This document shows positions 42,082 through 52,800 of a stretch of DNA of 64,000 nucleotides, one piece after another. A model generated the notes under the pieces. It did not search any database. It was not told where the DNA came from and saw only the letters and a list, made by a program, of their open reading frames with translations. Source of the DNA: Oxalobacter formigenes (lineage in GTDB: Bacteria > Pseudomonadota > Gammaproteobacteria > Burkholderiales > Burkholderiaceae_D); the NCBI RefSeq assembly GCF_027158485.1, contig NZ_JAMKYJ010000001.1; one strand, written 5' to 3'. Numbering within the stretch: position 1 is the first letter of the stretch; the number at the start of each line of letters is the position of its first letter. A program made the translations under genes and the position numbers.

Positions 42082-42117
42082 CCGTGCAACAGAAATATTT
42101 CCAAAATACAACACCGG

Positions 42118-42171
42118 GCAGACATTCCCGAAACCGGGGTTTATACACGGGAAGAGGTTTATGGAAAGTAA
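42118..42171 (+). pseudogene. 3' remnant of a second sugar-binding lipoprotein gene
   Basis: 17 codons reading ADIPETGVYTREEVYGK and stop. The last 12 residues are identical to the end of the lipoprotein at 39367-40368 (TGVYTREEVYGK), while several codons differ only at synonymous positions (GTT for GTC, TAT for TAC, GGA for GGG, TAA for TAG). It is thus the tail of a diverged paralogue whose 5' part is gone; tail-fibre cassette B lies exactly between the intact gene and this remnant. Confidence 0.75.
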
Positions 42172-42223
42172 TTGAAACCAATAAAAACCCTGAACGGATC
42201 TTGCATTTCATATCTCATTGTTT

Positions 42224-43720
42224 TCACTGCCAGCCACCCTGCCTGCCGCTGTCCGGTCTGTCGTTGCCACCGGCTTTTTGCCGGACAGCATTGAACGCGT
42301 TCAGGGTTTTTTCACGGGCTTGTCTGTGATCCACGACCGGATCGGGATAATCGAGGACGACATGATTCTTTTTCGCCCAAAGCTGAGGGGTATGAATATC
42401 GCCTTCCGGAACGTCTTTCAATTCAGGGAGCCAACGACGGACATAATGGCCTGCCGGATCGAATTTCTGTCCCTGAGTCACCGGATTGAAAATGCGGAAC
42501 CATGGCATGGCGTCCACACCCGTTGAAGCCGACCATTGCCACCCGCCGTTATTGGCAGGCAGATTGCCGTCAATCAGTTGCGACATGAAATAGCGTTCTC
42601 CCTTGCGCCAGTCGACGAGCAGGTCTTTCACCAGAAAACTCGCCACAATCATCCTCAGCCGATTGTGCATCCATCCGGTTTCCTTCAATTCCCGCATCGC
42701 GGCGTCGACAATCGGATAACCCGTTCTGCCCTCCACCCACGCCCTGAAATCCGCCTCGTTCGCATTCCAGACGATACGATCCGTCCACTCGAGAAAAGGT
42801 TCATAACGGCACAGGCGGGGAAAAGCGGCAATCAGATGATAATAAAATTCGCGCCAGACAAGTTCATTCAACCAGACAGCGCCACCCCCTTTCGATTGCC
42901 AGATGGCATCGGGCACTTCCGCAAGCAACGCATTCAGGCACTGGCGGGGAGACAGGACACCGATAGCAAGGTAAGCGGACACACGGCTTGTCCCGTCCAG
43001 ATCGGGACGATCGCGCGTCTTGTCGTAATCGTGTACTTTCTCCCTGCAGAAATTCTCCAGCAATGCGATCGCAGCCTCTTCCCCAGGCGTATATTCCGCC
43101 CCGAAGGATACTTTTTCATATGGAAAAAATGGCGAAGAAGACCCCTTGATCCGGGTAACATGAAGACGCCGCTCCGGTTGCGGCAAACTGCCCGTATCGG
43201 CTGACCCCAATTTTTCCAGAAAAGTCCGTTTGAACGGTGTGAACACCCTGTACATCTCGCCCTGCCGGTTATTCGCCGCACCCGGCGGCAACAGCAGGCA
43301 ATCGTCATACCGGTTCAGGGACGTCTCTTGTGGCAAATTGTCTTCCAGCCAGCGATCCCGTCGCTGCTCGTTCAATTCATACTGATTGTTGAAAAACACG
43401 TCATCGATTTGCTCGCGACGGCAAAAATCGATGACGAAACGGGCCGCATCATCGAAATTGCCGCAAACATGGCAAACCAGCGGGATACCAATCCTTTCAA
43501 GACCTTCCGAGAGTTTTTCCAAATGCCTGTGCATGAAAGCAACCTGCCTCTCCGATACACCATGTTCTTCCCATTGTGAAAGCGGTGCCGTAAAAAGCGC
43601 GTAAACGGTGGCATCCTTATCCTCGCAGGCAGCAGCCAAAGCCTTATTGTCCGTCAGTCGCAAATCCTGACGGAACCAGACAAGATGCTTTCGGGACGGG
43701 TTACCGGCTTGTTTTTTCAT
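42224..43720 (-). CDS. phrB: Deoxyribodipyrimidine photolyase (class I CPD)
   Basis: 498 residues, a usual length. The N-terminal photolyase domain opens KHLVWFRQDLRLTDNKALAA with an antenna-binding fold; the FAD-binding domain holds GTSRVSAYLAIGVLSPRQCL, VWREFYYHLIAAFPR, TGYPIVDAAMRELKETGWMH, NRLRMIVASFLVKDLLVDWR and NNGGWQWSASTGVD, including the Asn/Trp positions of the flavin and lesion pocket. It would repair UV cyclobutane dimers with blue light. For an inhabitant of a dark gut this gene is unexpected; it may reflect an environmental stage. The binding site upstream is weak. Confidence 0.94.
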   Translation of the reverse strand: MKKQAGNPSRKHLVWFRQDLRLTDNKALAAACEDKDATVYALFTAPLSQWEEHGVSERQVAFMHRHLEKLSEGLERIGIPLVCHVCGNFDDAARFVIDFCRREQIDDVFFNNQYELNEQRRDRWLEDNLPQETSLNRYDDCLLLPPGAANNRQGEMYRVFTPFKRTFLEKLGSADTGSLPQPERRLHVTRIKGSSSPFFPYEKVSFGAEYTPGEEAAIALLENFCREKVHDYDKTRDRPDLDGTSRVSAYLAIGVLSPRQCLNALLAEVPDAIWQSKGGGAVWLNELVWREFYYHLIAAFPRLCRYEPFLEWTDRIVWNANEADFRAWVEGRTGYPIVDAAMRELKETGWMHNRLRMIVASFLVKDLLVDWRKGERYFMSQLIDGNLPANNGGWQWSASTGVDAMPWFRIFNPVTQGQKFDPAGHYVRRWLPELKDVPEGDIHTPQLWAKKNHVVLDYPDPVVDHRQAREKTLNAFNAVRQKAGGNDRPDSGRQGGWQ

Positions 43721-44022
43721 GTATGACAGTCAATATCGGGCAGGAAGAGCCATATATACCGCTTATTGACCAAACCGGGAATGATTTTTTATAAATGACC
43801 CGATCATTCCCTTCTGTACCTGAACAGGGCTGAAGATGACGCACAGAACTATTGAATATAAATTACCCGGATGCATACGCTCAGCTTAAATGCTGAAGAA
43901 AACACTATAATGATCCCCTTCCTGCCATGACGACAACAGGAAAAGAATTGTTTTCGAAGACCTCTTGCCTGACAGAACCGGTCCCGACCACAGTACCGTC
44001 ATGGCGACAGATAACGATTTTC

Positions 44023-44589
44023 ATGACTGAATTTTTACAAACACACTGGATTGAAATGGCCGGAACCATTTTCGGCCTGATCTACCTGTATTTTGAATAC
44101 AGGGCATCGATGCTGATGTGGCCGTCTGGTCTCTTCATGGCCTCCTTTTATGTGTACATCTTTTCCATGAGCGGATTCTATTCGGGCGCTGCAATCAATG
44201 TGTACTACATCATCATGGGAATATACGGCTGGCTCGTCTGGCATAAAAAAACACAGGAATCCGGCACATTGCGCAATATGCGAAACCCCGTCCACTATGC
44301 GCTGGTGGTCGCATCCGTTGCCATACTGTGGGGAGCCCTGTCGCTGATCCTGAAACAAACCGACAGCACCGTTTTCATCGTGGACGCATTAATCACCTCG
44401 CTGTCCCTTGTCGCGATGTGGATGCTCACGCAACGGTATGTGCAGCAGTGGATACTGCTGATTGTGGCAAACGTGATTTCCGTCTTTGCCTATGCTTCTG
44501 CACAGCTCTATTTCACCGGCTTCATGTATACCGTCTATGCCGTCGCTTCCATCGCGGCGTATTTTCACTGGAAAAAAATGGCAGAATGA
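44023..44589 (+). CDS. PnuC-family vitamin transporter, probably thiamine (PnuT-like)
   Basis: 188 residues from the ATG at 44023. Seven membrane helices are likely; the family block WPSGLFMASFYVYIFSMSGF, then YYIIMGIYGWLVWHKK, belongs to the PnuC fold, a SWEET-like facilitator. PnuC members carry nicotinamide riboside, riboflavin or thiamine; the partner gene here is a thiamine pyrophosphokinase with an ATGA overlap, which points to thiamine. Trapping by phosphorylation would drive uptake. The frame is open from 43927, but the upstream residues look non-coding. No clear TPP riboswitch was found in the leader. Confidence 0.8.
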   Translation: MTEFLQTHWIEMAGTIFGLIYLYFEYRASMLMWPSGLFMASFYVYIFSMSGFYSGAAINVYYIIMGIYGWLVWHKKTQESGTLRNMRNPVHYALVVASVAILWGALSLILKQTDSTVFIVDALITSLSLVAMWMLTQRYVQQWILLIVANVISVFAYASAQLYFTGFMYTVYAVASIAAYFHWKKMAE

Positions 44590-45242
44590 GACACTATCTT
44601 CTTCCCCGCAAAAACCTTACGCCAGACGCCATCATCGTCGCAAACGGACAATTTCCAACTCATCCCGTTCCACTTTCATTACTCGAAACAGGCGGGCCTG
44701 TCGTCTGTTGCGACGGTGCATTGAAAAAGCTTCTCAATGCCAATGTCATGCCCACCATCGTTATCGGCGACTGTGACTCGCTGTCTGAACAGGACAGGAT
44801 TCAATACGCCTCCATGATTTGCCGGATTACTGAACAGGAATCGAATGACCTGACCAAGGCGGTACGCTATTGTGTGGAACAGGGCTGGAAAGATCTGGTG
44901 ATCCTCGGGGCAACCGGCGGCCGCGAGGATCACACCATCGCCAACATCAGCCTGCTTGCGGACTACCTCGACATCACGCGGGAAGTATGGATGGTATCAG
45001 ACTACGGCGTGATGAATGCCATTTCCGAAGAGGCGACTTTCGAAAGCTGGCCCGGACAACAGGTATCCATTTTCTCCATCGAGCAAGCCCCCATGAGCAG
45101 CGAAAACCTGAAATACGGTTTCAATGGCGCCGTCTTCACCAATTGGTGGCAGGCCACGCTGAACGAATCGTTAAACGATACCTTTACGCTGCGTGTATCG
45201 GGCAAAACGATCGTTTACCGTACATTCACGGAGGCGATCTAG
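44586..45242 (+). CDS. thiN: Thiamine pyrophosphokinase
   Basis: 218 residues. The catalytic domain carries CCDGALKKLL, the acidic motif IVIGDCDSLSEQDR, ESNDLTKAVRYCVEQGW and GATGGREDHTIANISLL, all signatures of the TPK family; the C-terminal beta domain (GQQVSIFSIEQAPMSSENLK, then TLRVSGKTIVYRTF) binds thiamine. It transfers pyrophosphate from ATP to thiamine to give TPP. The ATG overlaps the stop of the PnuC-type gene, so both proteins are made together, a salvage couple. Confidence 0.9.
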   Translation: MRHYLLPRKNLTPDAIIVANGQFPTHPVPLSLLETGGPVVCCDGALKKLLNANVMPTIVIGDCDSLSEQDRIQYASMICRITEQESNDLTKAVRYCVEQGWKDLVILGATGGREDHTIANISLLADYLDITREVWMVSDYGVMNAISEEATFESWPGQQVSIFSIEQAPMSSENLKYGFNGAVFTNWWQATLNESLNDTFTLRVSGKTIVYRTFTEAI

Positions 45243-45291
45243 GCTTCTTCTCTCTATGTCAGAAACACTCATTTCGCTGTTTTGAACCGGC

Positions 45292-45323
45292 AGAATGCCA
45301 GACCGGACAACAGCATTCTTTTA
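45292..45323 (+). terminator. Probable terminator of the thiamine salvage operon
   Basis: AGAATGC / GCATTCT followed by TTTATT. An overlapping alternative stem CGGCAGAAT / ATTCTGCCG (45288-45331) is also possible. Confidence 0.55.
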
Positions 45324-45487
45324 TTCTGCCGCCAGCCTGTAAAACCGGATTCATTCACACGCTCGAATTCGCAATCGTCGCCGGTGACCTTGAGCTTGTT
45401 CCGGTCATGCTTCCAGTTTCCCCAAGATCACTGGAATTTGGCAAATTCCGGTTTTACAGTTCATGATTGTTCTTTGACTTTATCCGT

Positions 45488-46660
45488 TCATGATTGCGTT
45501 CCCTGACCACAGGCATACCATTTGACATATCCGCTGACCCAATCATTCCCTCCTACATAAAAACCGGTAGTCGTCATGTTCTTGTCGTTATTTCCATCGA
45601 GCAACACTGTTGGCGGTGTCCCGTAAGGACGACCGGTTGGTGTGAGTTGCACATTATAATCAGTATCAGCATAAGGCCTTGAGAGCGTGATACGGCCATA
45701 TGCACTGGTAAAAGGTCCCGAGAAGCCGCCCTGTTCAAGCCAGCCGTCGGACCATTTCCGATACCAATTGGTGCCGTCGTTATACGTCTCTGTGACATGT
45801 TTATGAGCTGCCAACTCATTGGCAAGGCCGGTAATATCGATCAGGCCGGGATCAGTCACTGCATCGAAAGCCTTGATGCAGGGTAACAAGGTCAACGCAG
45901 GTGGCTGAACGGTAGCAGATGCACCATAAATCGAATTGGAACGGCCAGCGTCGAAACTAATCGAACCCAGAACGCTCCCGCCTGTCCAGCTGCTTTCGGC
46001 AATGGCCTTGTTGGTTAGATTTCCTTTCGATGTCAAAGCCCCCGGATTAGACGTTCCCGCAATCGGCCACTCTCCTCCGAACGTAAATGCCGTGTCTGCC
46101 GGAGACGGATTGTTTATCGTACCGGTGATGTTCGGCAACCCCGCCTCAATCTTCTGTCCCGGCGTCATACTACCCTGTGCGAAACGTCCGGCCAGATCCG
46201 GCAGATTGAATGTCGTTTCCCCATTTCCGGCACCGAACGTCGTCCCGATAGCGGCAAAGAGTTGAGGCCAGGTTTCCCTTCCCACTTCAGCCCCATCGGC
46301 CCTGAGATAGCCTGCCGGGGGTGTTGTCATGGCAAAAAATTCTATGGTTCCGACAGGCGTTCCTCTTTTGGCAATCTCCTGTTCCAGTTCGTCTGTCTTG
46401 CTTTCAAACAGGGTCTGGTCAACCTTGTTTTTCATCGTTTCTTCGAGGGTTTCCTGATCAGCTTTGGCTTCTATTTTGTCGCTCAGCACTTTCAGGTCGA
46501 TTCCGAGTGCCTGACGCGCAGTTTCCTTGTCGGCACTGTCTTCCCCCAGCAGCTCATTCAGGTAATCCCTCAGTCTTCCGAGGGCTTCTTTCATTTCTCC
46601 TGTTGTCGTATGAGGTGTTTTCGAACCCGACAAGAGTCCTTTTTCCGGCAGTTTTGTCAT
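45488..46660 (-). CDS. Orphan phage tail-fibre protein with tail-collar domain (cassette C)
   Basis: 390 residues. The N-terminal 100 residues differ from cassettes A and B: a coiled-coil segment (IDLKVLSDKIEAKADQETLE, then KVDQTLFESKTDELEQEIAK) replaces the FKPFATG module. The collar domain follows near residue 103 (PVGTIEFFAMTTPPAGYLRA), then QPPALTLLPCIK, NWYRKWSDGWLEQGG and the final VKWYACGQGTQS. The tip between the last two motifs is unlike that of A and B. It has the same promoter and leader hairpin types. Head and tail together suggest module exchange. Confidence 0.85.
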   Translation of the reverse strand: MTKLPEKGLLSGSKTPHTTTGEMKEALGRLRDYLNELLGEDSADKETARQALGIDLKVLSDKIEAKADQETLEETMKNKVDQTLFESKTDELEQEIAKRGTPVGTIEFFAMTTPPAGYLRADGAEVGRETWPQLFAAIGTTFGAGNGETTFNLPDLAGRFAQGSMTPGQKIEAGLPNITGTINNPSPADTAFTFGGEWPIAGTSNPGALTSKGNLTNKAIAESSWTGGSVLGSISFDAGRSNSIYGASATVQPPALTLLPCIKAFDAVTDPGLIDITGLANELAAHKHVTETYNDGTNWYRKWSDGWLEQGGFSGPFTSAYGRITLSRPYADTDYNVQLTPTGRPYGTPPTVLLDGNNDKNMTTTGFYVGGNDWVSGYVKWYACGQGTQS

Positions 46661-46677
46661 CTCTTTCTTTTCTCCAT

Positions 46678-46710
46678 AAAAAAAGACCCCTCTTCACAGA
46701 AGAGAGGTCT
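46678..46710 (-). promoter_or_regulatory. Terminator-like leader hairpin before tail-fibre C
   Basis: On the minus strand AGACCTCTCTTC pairs with GAAGAGGGGTCT around a three-base loop, followed by seven Ts and then ATGGAG with the binding site. Confidence 0.78.
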
Positions 46711-46750
46711 TAAAAGTTTCAATATTGGACGCAATATGGGCGTCAGTGAA

Positions 46751-46780
46751 ATAATAACGTGCAAAAAAATTTCGGTCAGC
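46751..46780 (-). promoter_or_regulatory. Shared tail-fibre promoter, copy C
   Basis: GCTGACCGAA on the minus strand, a 17-base spacer after CTGACC and -10 TATTAT, 41 bases before the hairpin. Confidence 0.75.
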
Positions 46781-46820
46781 TTGAATCTTTCACAATCGTT
46801 TACTGGCAAACGGTTTTGAC

Positions 46821-49800
46821 TTACCAGCTTACCTTAATGCCAGCCAGACCACCGACGCTCTTGTAATTGTCTTCCCCTTTCTGCATGCGAACCTGCGCCC
46901 ATGCATTGGTATTTTTATTTAAAACGACCTCAAACCCGGCCTTTAGCTCGGCGACGTTCTTCGGCAAAGCCGAATCGAAACTTTCGTCCCCGATACGGAT
47001 CGTCGACGCTTTATTGTTATGCAACCAGTTCAGCTCCGCATAAGGCTGCCAGCGGCTGCCGGCACCGGTACCGTTCCCGAAGAAACGCGCGCCCAGACGG
47101 GTCGAAATCCCGTCTTCATGGCTGTTTTCAATGACCGTTCCATTATTTTCAATGACGTCATTACCGTGATAACGGGTGTAGATGACCTGCACCTGAGGCT
47201 GGACATAGAAACGGTAATCATTGGTCGACCAGGCGTTGAACGTCCAGCCGCCCTCGACCGATCCACTCCATGCCCGGCTGTTGTACCGCTGTTCGGCCAG
47301 CTCGTCACCTTTCACCTTGTTCCTGAACCAGCCGTGCTGTATCCAGCCATCCAGATATGGGCCGTCCGCTCCTGCCTTGCCATCGGCAAACCAGGTGGCA
47401 TACAGTCCCGCGTTGTAACCGGTCAGGTCACTGTCCGCCCGGTAAGCCTGACCGTCAGTCAGGCTGCGGCTTCGAAGCGTCCCGTAACCGGCCATCGCAC
47501 CGACACGCCAGTTATTGATATCTTCGGTACTCCGGTAAAAATCACCGCCGACCTGAACCTTGTTGCTCCAGCGCCGCTGCTCGATCTGGCCTGCCGCACG
47601 GCCCGTGCCGTAACCGGCTTCCACATAGCTCCAGAAAGCCGGTGCGTTTTTGCTGGCGACCTTGCCTTCAGAGAAGGCACTTTCCCCCATCCGGTCGTGC
47701 AGCGTATGCCGGAACATGGTCTGCGCGGCATCGCGGTTAGCCAGATACGCCCCGATTTCCGGACGGATCACAGGCGTCGGATCGTTGCGCGTGGAACGCA
47801 GGTACCAATCCCCGTCATCCGGATTGTCGATACTGCCCTTGTAAAGGCGGTAATCGTAAGCCCCTTGAACCACACGGCTGCCCAGATAAAAATTCCCGTC
47901 AGACGCGCCGTCGACCTGAACGATCTGGATACCGTTATGCGTATCGGCGCCCAGCCCTCCCTTGTTGTTCACAAGCACCGCTGTCGAACCGGACGTGTTG
48001 CCTTCAACAACCAGCTTGTCCGTTGCCGACGTATCGTCGCCCAAAACCGTGTTGAGCATCAATGTGCCCCCACCGGTAAAATTGCCCTGTACCCTGAGAA
48101 CGTTCCCGACAGCCGCACCGCCGAGGTGGATCGCCCCGCTATTGGTCAGGCCGCCTGCAATCGTCAATGTCCCCGTTGTGGCGCTTCTCAGCAATTCCGA
48201 CCCGTTTCCGACCGCCAGTGTCCCGAAGTTGAAGACGCTGCCACCGATCGAACCGTAACCGGCCAGTGTGGCCCCTTCGGCAATCCTGACGTCCCCGCTT
48301 CCCGACAGTGCACTGGCAGCATTGTCCATGACAAGCGAACCGTGCGTGATTTCAGTGCCACCGCTATGGGCATATTCGGAACTGACGCGGATAATGCCAT
48401 CGCCTTCCTTGACCAGTTTGCCCGAGCCGCTCATGGCATTCGTGAATGTCCAGTCGCCATCGCTGTGAAGCACAAGATTCCCGTTATTGGCAACCGTCGC
48501 CGTTCCCAGCTGGGAACCGGCAGAAGCGGACAACGTCGTGCCCGACCCGATATTGACACTGCCCGAGAAAGCAGAATTGTCTGCCGAGAAATTCATATTG
48601 CTGCCATCGGCAAGTGTCACCGCTCCTGCCCCATTCAACCGGTTTGCCAGCGTCCCCTGCGCACCGGAGAACTGAAGCTGTCCTGCCAGACTGATGTCAC
48701 CCGACCCCAGCCCTTTGGTCGACAACAGTTGGGCAGTTACCCCGCTCTGGATATCCACGGCAGCGGAAAGGTTTTCATTGGCGTTGGCAACGACCAGCGT
48801 CCCGCCGGTCAGATGCAGGTTACCCGCTCCGGAAAGGATGCCGTTACTGTTTCCGCCTGCCGTCACCGTCAGTGAACCTCCACCCAGATCGAGTGTCGAT
48901 CCGTCCTCCCCGTTCAATTCACCAACCGTCTGCGTATGGCCGTTCATATTGACCGTAGCGCTGTTCTTGATGTTCAGCGCGCTGGTCTGGCCGAATACAT
49001 TGTTCGTGCCCATATTCAGCGTCCCGCTCGCTGCGGTTGTCTGGCCGCCGTAATCGTTGGCGGCATTGACCAGCGTAATGCTATTGTCGTTCGCCCGGAA
49101 CTCGAAATTGCCCGCCCCGGTCAGTTTCGCACCGAAGTTTGCGTCAGGAGCCGTCGTCGAATCCAGTATCGCGTTCGTCTGGCTTTCCAGCGTCTTCAGG
49201 ACATAACCACCGAAGAGCCCCGTCATATTGTCGGCCTTCTTGTCCGTAATAACAGCCATATACCCATACGTCGCGCGCAAGTCATCGTTTCCGAAACCGT
49301 CCGTCGTCACGACGGTCTTGTCCTGCGGGGCAACACCATCCATCAGGAGTTCCAGCTGGGTTCCCACGGAACTGACCGAATCCGCCCTGACAATGGCAAT
49401 ACTGTTATTCGCGTTGATATCCCCCTGCAGCAAAAGATTGCCGCTTCTGTCCGGTTCCGGATTCAGGGTGCCCCCCACATAATTCACCGTTCCCGGTACC
49501 GCTGGAGAATCATCCGCATTCACATCCAGATAACCGACCGTCAGCACATTGACGTTCGTGCCGTTTTTGAGCGTGGTATTCAGTTGGCCACCACCGAAAG
49601 TCAGGTTGCCGATCGTCCGGTCTCCATCCATCGTGACGGTCGCGTTTTCGCCCAGATCGAGCGTCGCCTGTGACAGCGCGGCCGTGTTCGCGTCGCCCAG
49701 CGTCATGCTCCCCTTGTCGAAATTCATCTTGCCGGTGAAACGGCTGCCTGCGCCGGAAGCGAAATCGAACGTATCCGTTTCAGAACCCATCGCAACCTGC

Positions 49801-52800
49801 AATTGCCCGTCACCTTCGAGCCGGTTATTGAACGTATAGGCATTCCCGTTCGGACTATCGACCAGCAGGGTTCCCTGCGACGCGATATTGACCGTTCCGC
49901 TGCCGGGCGTTCCCGCTCCCGTCAAACGAAGCGTCCCGTCGCTGACCTGCGTACCGCCGTCATACGTATTGTTTCCGGTCAGGGTGAGTGTACCGTTACC
50001 GGCCTGTTCCACCTGTCCCGTCCCGCTGATGACACCACCGTAGGCCAGATTGTCACTCCGGTTGAAAACGACACTGCCCGCATTGGCGATATCGCCCGTA
50101 ATGCTTCCGCCCGTTCCGCCATTGCCGATCGCAAGCGTTCCCGCATTGACCGACGTCGTGCCGGTATAAGTCTGGTCGGCCGTCAGTGTCAGGACGCCAT
50201 TGCCCTCTTTGCTCATGCTTCCGTTGCCGCTGATGACGCCGCCAAAAGCGATATCGTCGCTCCGGTTGAAAACGACTCCACCGGCATTTGCAATATCGCC
50301 GATAATGATGCCGTTTGTTCCGCCATCCCCGATTTGAAGCGTCCCGGCATTCACTTCCGTCCCACCCGTATAGGCGTTGACCCCGGTCAGGGTCAGCGTT
50401 CCGTTACCATCCTTCACGAGGTTCCCACTGCCATTGACCACACCGCCGTAAGCGATATCGTCACTCCGGTTGAAAATGACCGAACCTTCATTGGCGATGT
50501 TGCCCGCATAACTGCCCGTTGTGCCGCCATTGCCTATCTGCAAGCTTCCCGACGCGACTGTTGTCGCACCCGTAAAGGTATTTTCCCCCGTCAGAGTCAG
50601 CGTTCCTCCTGTCAGATCGACCGTTCCCGTATCCCCTGCGATAACACCACCGAAGTCTCCGCCGTTTGAAACCGTCAGATTCCCGCTATTGACGTTCAGG
50701 CTACCCGCACCACCCAAAGCCCTGACCGTCTGTGTCTTGCCGTTCATATCCATCGTGGCTCCGGCCGCGATATCCAGCAGGCTGGTATTGCCCAGCGCAT
50801 GATCAGTACCCAATTGCAGGGTTCCGCTATTGACCGTCGTGCTGCCGGTATAGTCGTTAGTCGTATTGGCGAGGATAATCTTGTCGGTCGCATTGATCGC
50901 CAGATTGCCGCTTCCCGTGATCTTGGCCTTCATGTCGTTGGCACCGTCAGGGGTCGTCTCGTCACCCGAGAACGTCAATGTCTGGTTCGCCAGAATATCC
51001 AGCTGCGTCAGGCCATAATTGAGATACACACCATCGTTCCCGCTGCCGGTTGTCAAACCGTAATTGTAGGAAGCGTCCGCCACCTTGACGTTGTTTTCGA
51101 CGACCCCGACCACCTGATTTGCCGCCAGTGCATTGCCGTTCAGGTCGGCCAGCTGGATATTGCTGATATCGCCCGTCACATGACCGGCAGAAATCAGTTT
51201 CGACGACACGTTCCCGTCGTCCTGCTGCAACAGCTTGGAACCGCCAGACGCAGGCGGATTGCTTTCCCCTGCCGCCGACATGTCCACCCGTATCTGGCCG
51301 CCGTTCAAGGCAAGATTATTCGTGCTGATCGTGCCGTTCGGATTTTCTTCCGGAGTCGTAAAGCCATCCCATGCCAGGCTGCCCCCGTTCAGGTTCAGGT
51401 TGCCGATCGCCTGTTCTCCATCCCCGACCGTTGTCACGTTCCCGTTATTCAACTGCAGGGAAGCATTCGCCAGAACCTGCGTATTCGCACCGGACAATCC
51501 AAACGAACTCTTGCCAAGCGAGAGCGTTCCGGTAAATCCGTTATTCGCCGCATTACTGAAACTGAACACATCGCTGCCGGAAGCCATCGTCACATTCAGG
51601 TCGCCCGCTCCGGACAAGGCATTGTTGAATGCATAATTCCCCGCTTGCGCGTTCAGGTTCAAATCGCCAGCAAGCGAAACGCTGCCATTCCCCAGATTGC
51701 CCGGTGTGCTGATATTGGCGCTGCCCGTAACATTCCATGTACCGGAAAAAACCGGATTGCTTACACCCAGCGTGATATTGCTGCCCAGCACGGAAACGGT
51801 CGATCCGGCAAAACCGAAAATGGAATTGTCGAAAACCCCGTTATTGAATCCGAGCTGAAGTGTCGTCGTATCGGCCAGCGAGATCGTGCCGGTTCCGGCC
51901 GCATTTTCCTGCAGCAAGGCCAGTGTGCCGTTATTGACAACAGTGGTGCCCGCATAAGCGTTCTCCGCTGTCAGGGTCAGCTTTCCGTTGCCTGACTTGT
52001 CCAGACTGCCGCTTCCGGTAATCACGCCGCCAAAAGTGATGTCGTCACCGCGGTTGAACGCCAGCTTGCCGTTATTGGTGACATCGCCTGCAATGCTGCC
52101 GCTTGTCCCGCCATTGCCCACGGCAAGCGTTCCGGCATTGATCTGTGTACCACCGCCATAAGTATTGTTGCCCGTCAGCGTCAGCGTTCCGGTGCTACTC
52201 TTGACCAGATTGCCGTCGCCACTGATCACCCCGCCATACTCCGAACTGTCGCTGCGGTTGAACGCCACCGTGCCACCGGCAACAATATTGCCCGCATAAC
52301 TGCCGGACGTGCCGCCACTGCCGATCTGCAACAGGCCGGAAGTCTGCGTCGTCGTGCCGGTAAAGGTATTGGCTCCCGACAAAATCAGGTCACCCCCTGC
52401 AAGAGTCAACGCCCCTGCATTGCCACTCATGACGCCACTGAAATACCCTCCATTGGAAACCGTCAGATTCCCGCCATTGACGTTCAAACTGCCCGCCCCG
52501 ACCAGCGAGTCGACCGTTTGCGTCTTGCCATTGATATCCGTGCTGGCACCGTCGGCGATCGTCAGGAGGCTGGTATTGCCCAGTGCATGATCGGTTCCCA
52601 ATTGCAGCGTACCCGTATTGACCGAGGTATTGCCGGAATAATCGTTATTGGCGTTCGCAAGAATGATCGTGCCGGTCGCGTCAATGGCAAGATTGCCGCT
52701 TCCGGTAATCTTCGCCTTCATGTCGTTCGCCCCCGCAGGCGTTGTCGCATCCCCCGACAGAGTCAGCGTCCGGTTGTTTTGCAAATCCAGCTGCGTCAGC

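Noticed and set aside
40327..42171. Direct repeats (ends of the lipoprotein gene) as attachment sites of cassette B
   Set aside because: The two copies differ mainly at silent codon positions, which indicates diverged paralogues and not an integration duplication; the idea of insertion by replacement is kept as a finding.
43721..44022. TPP riboswitch upstream of the PnuC-type gene
   Set aside because: The conserved core motifs were looked for and not found.
47019..48875. A 618-codon open frame on the plus strand opposite the giant autotransporter, plus several shorter ones along 48.9-54.7 kb
   Set aside because: They mirror the repetitive autotransporter sequence, have composition typical of antisense shadows, no binding sites and no domains.
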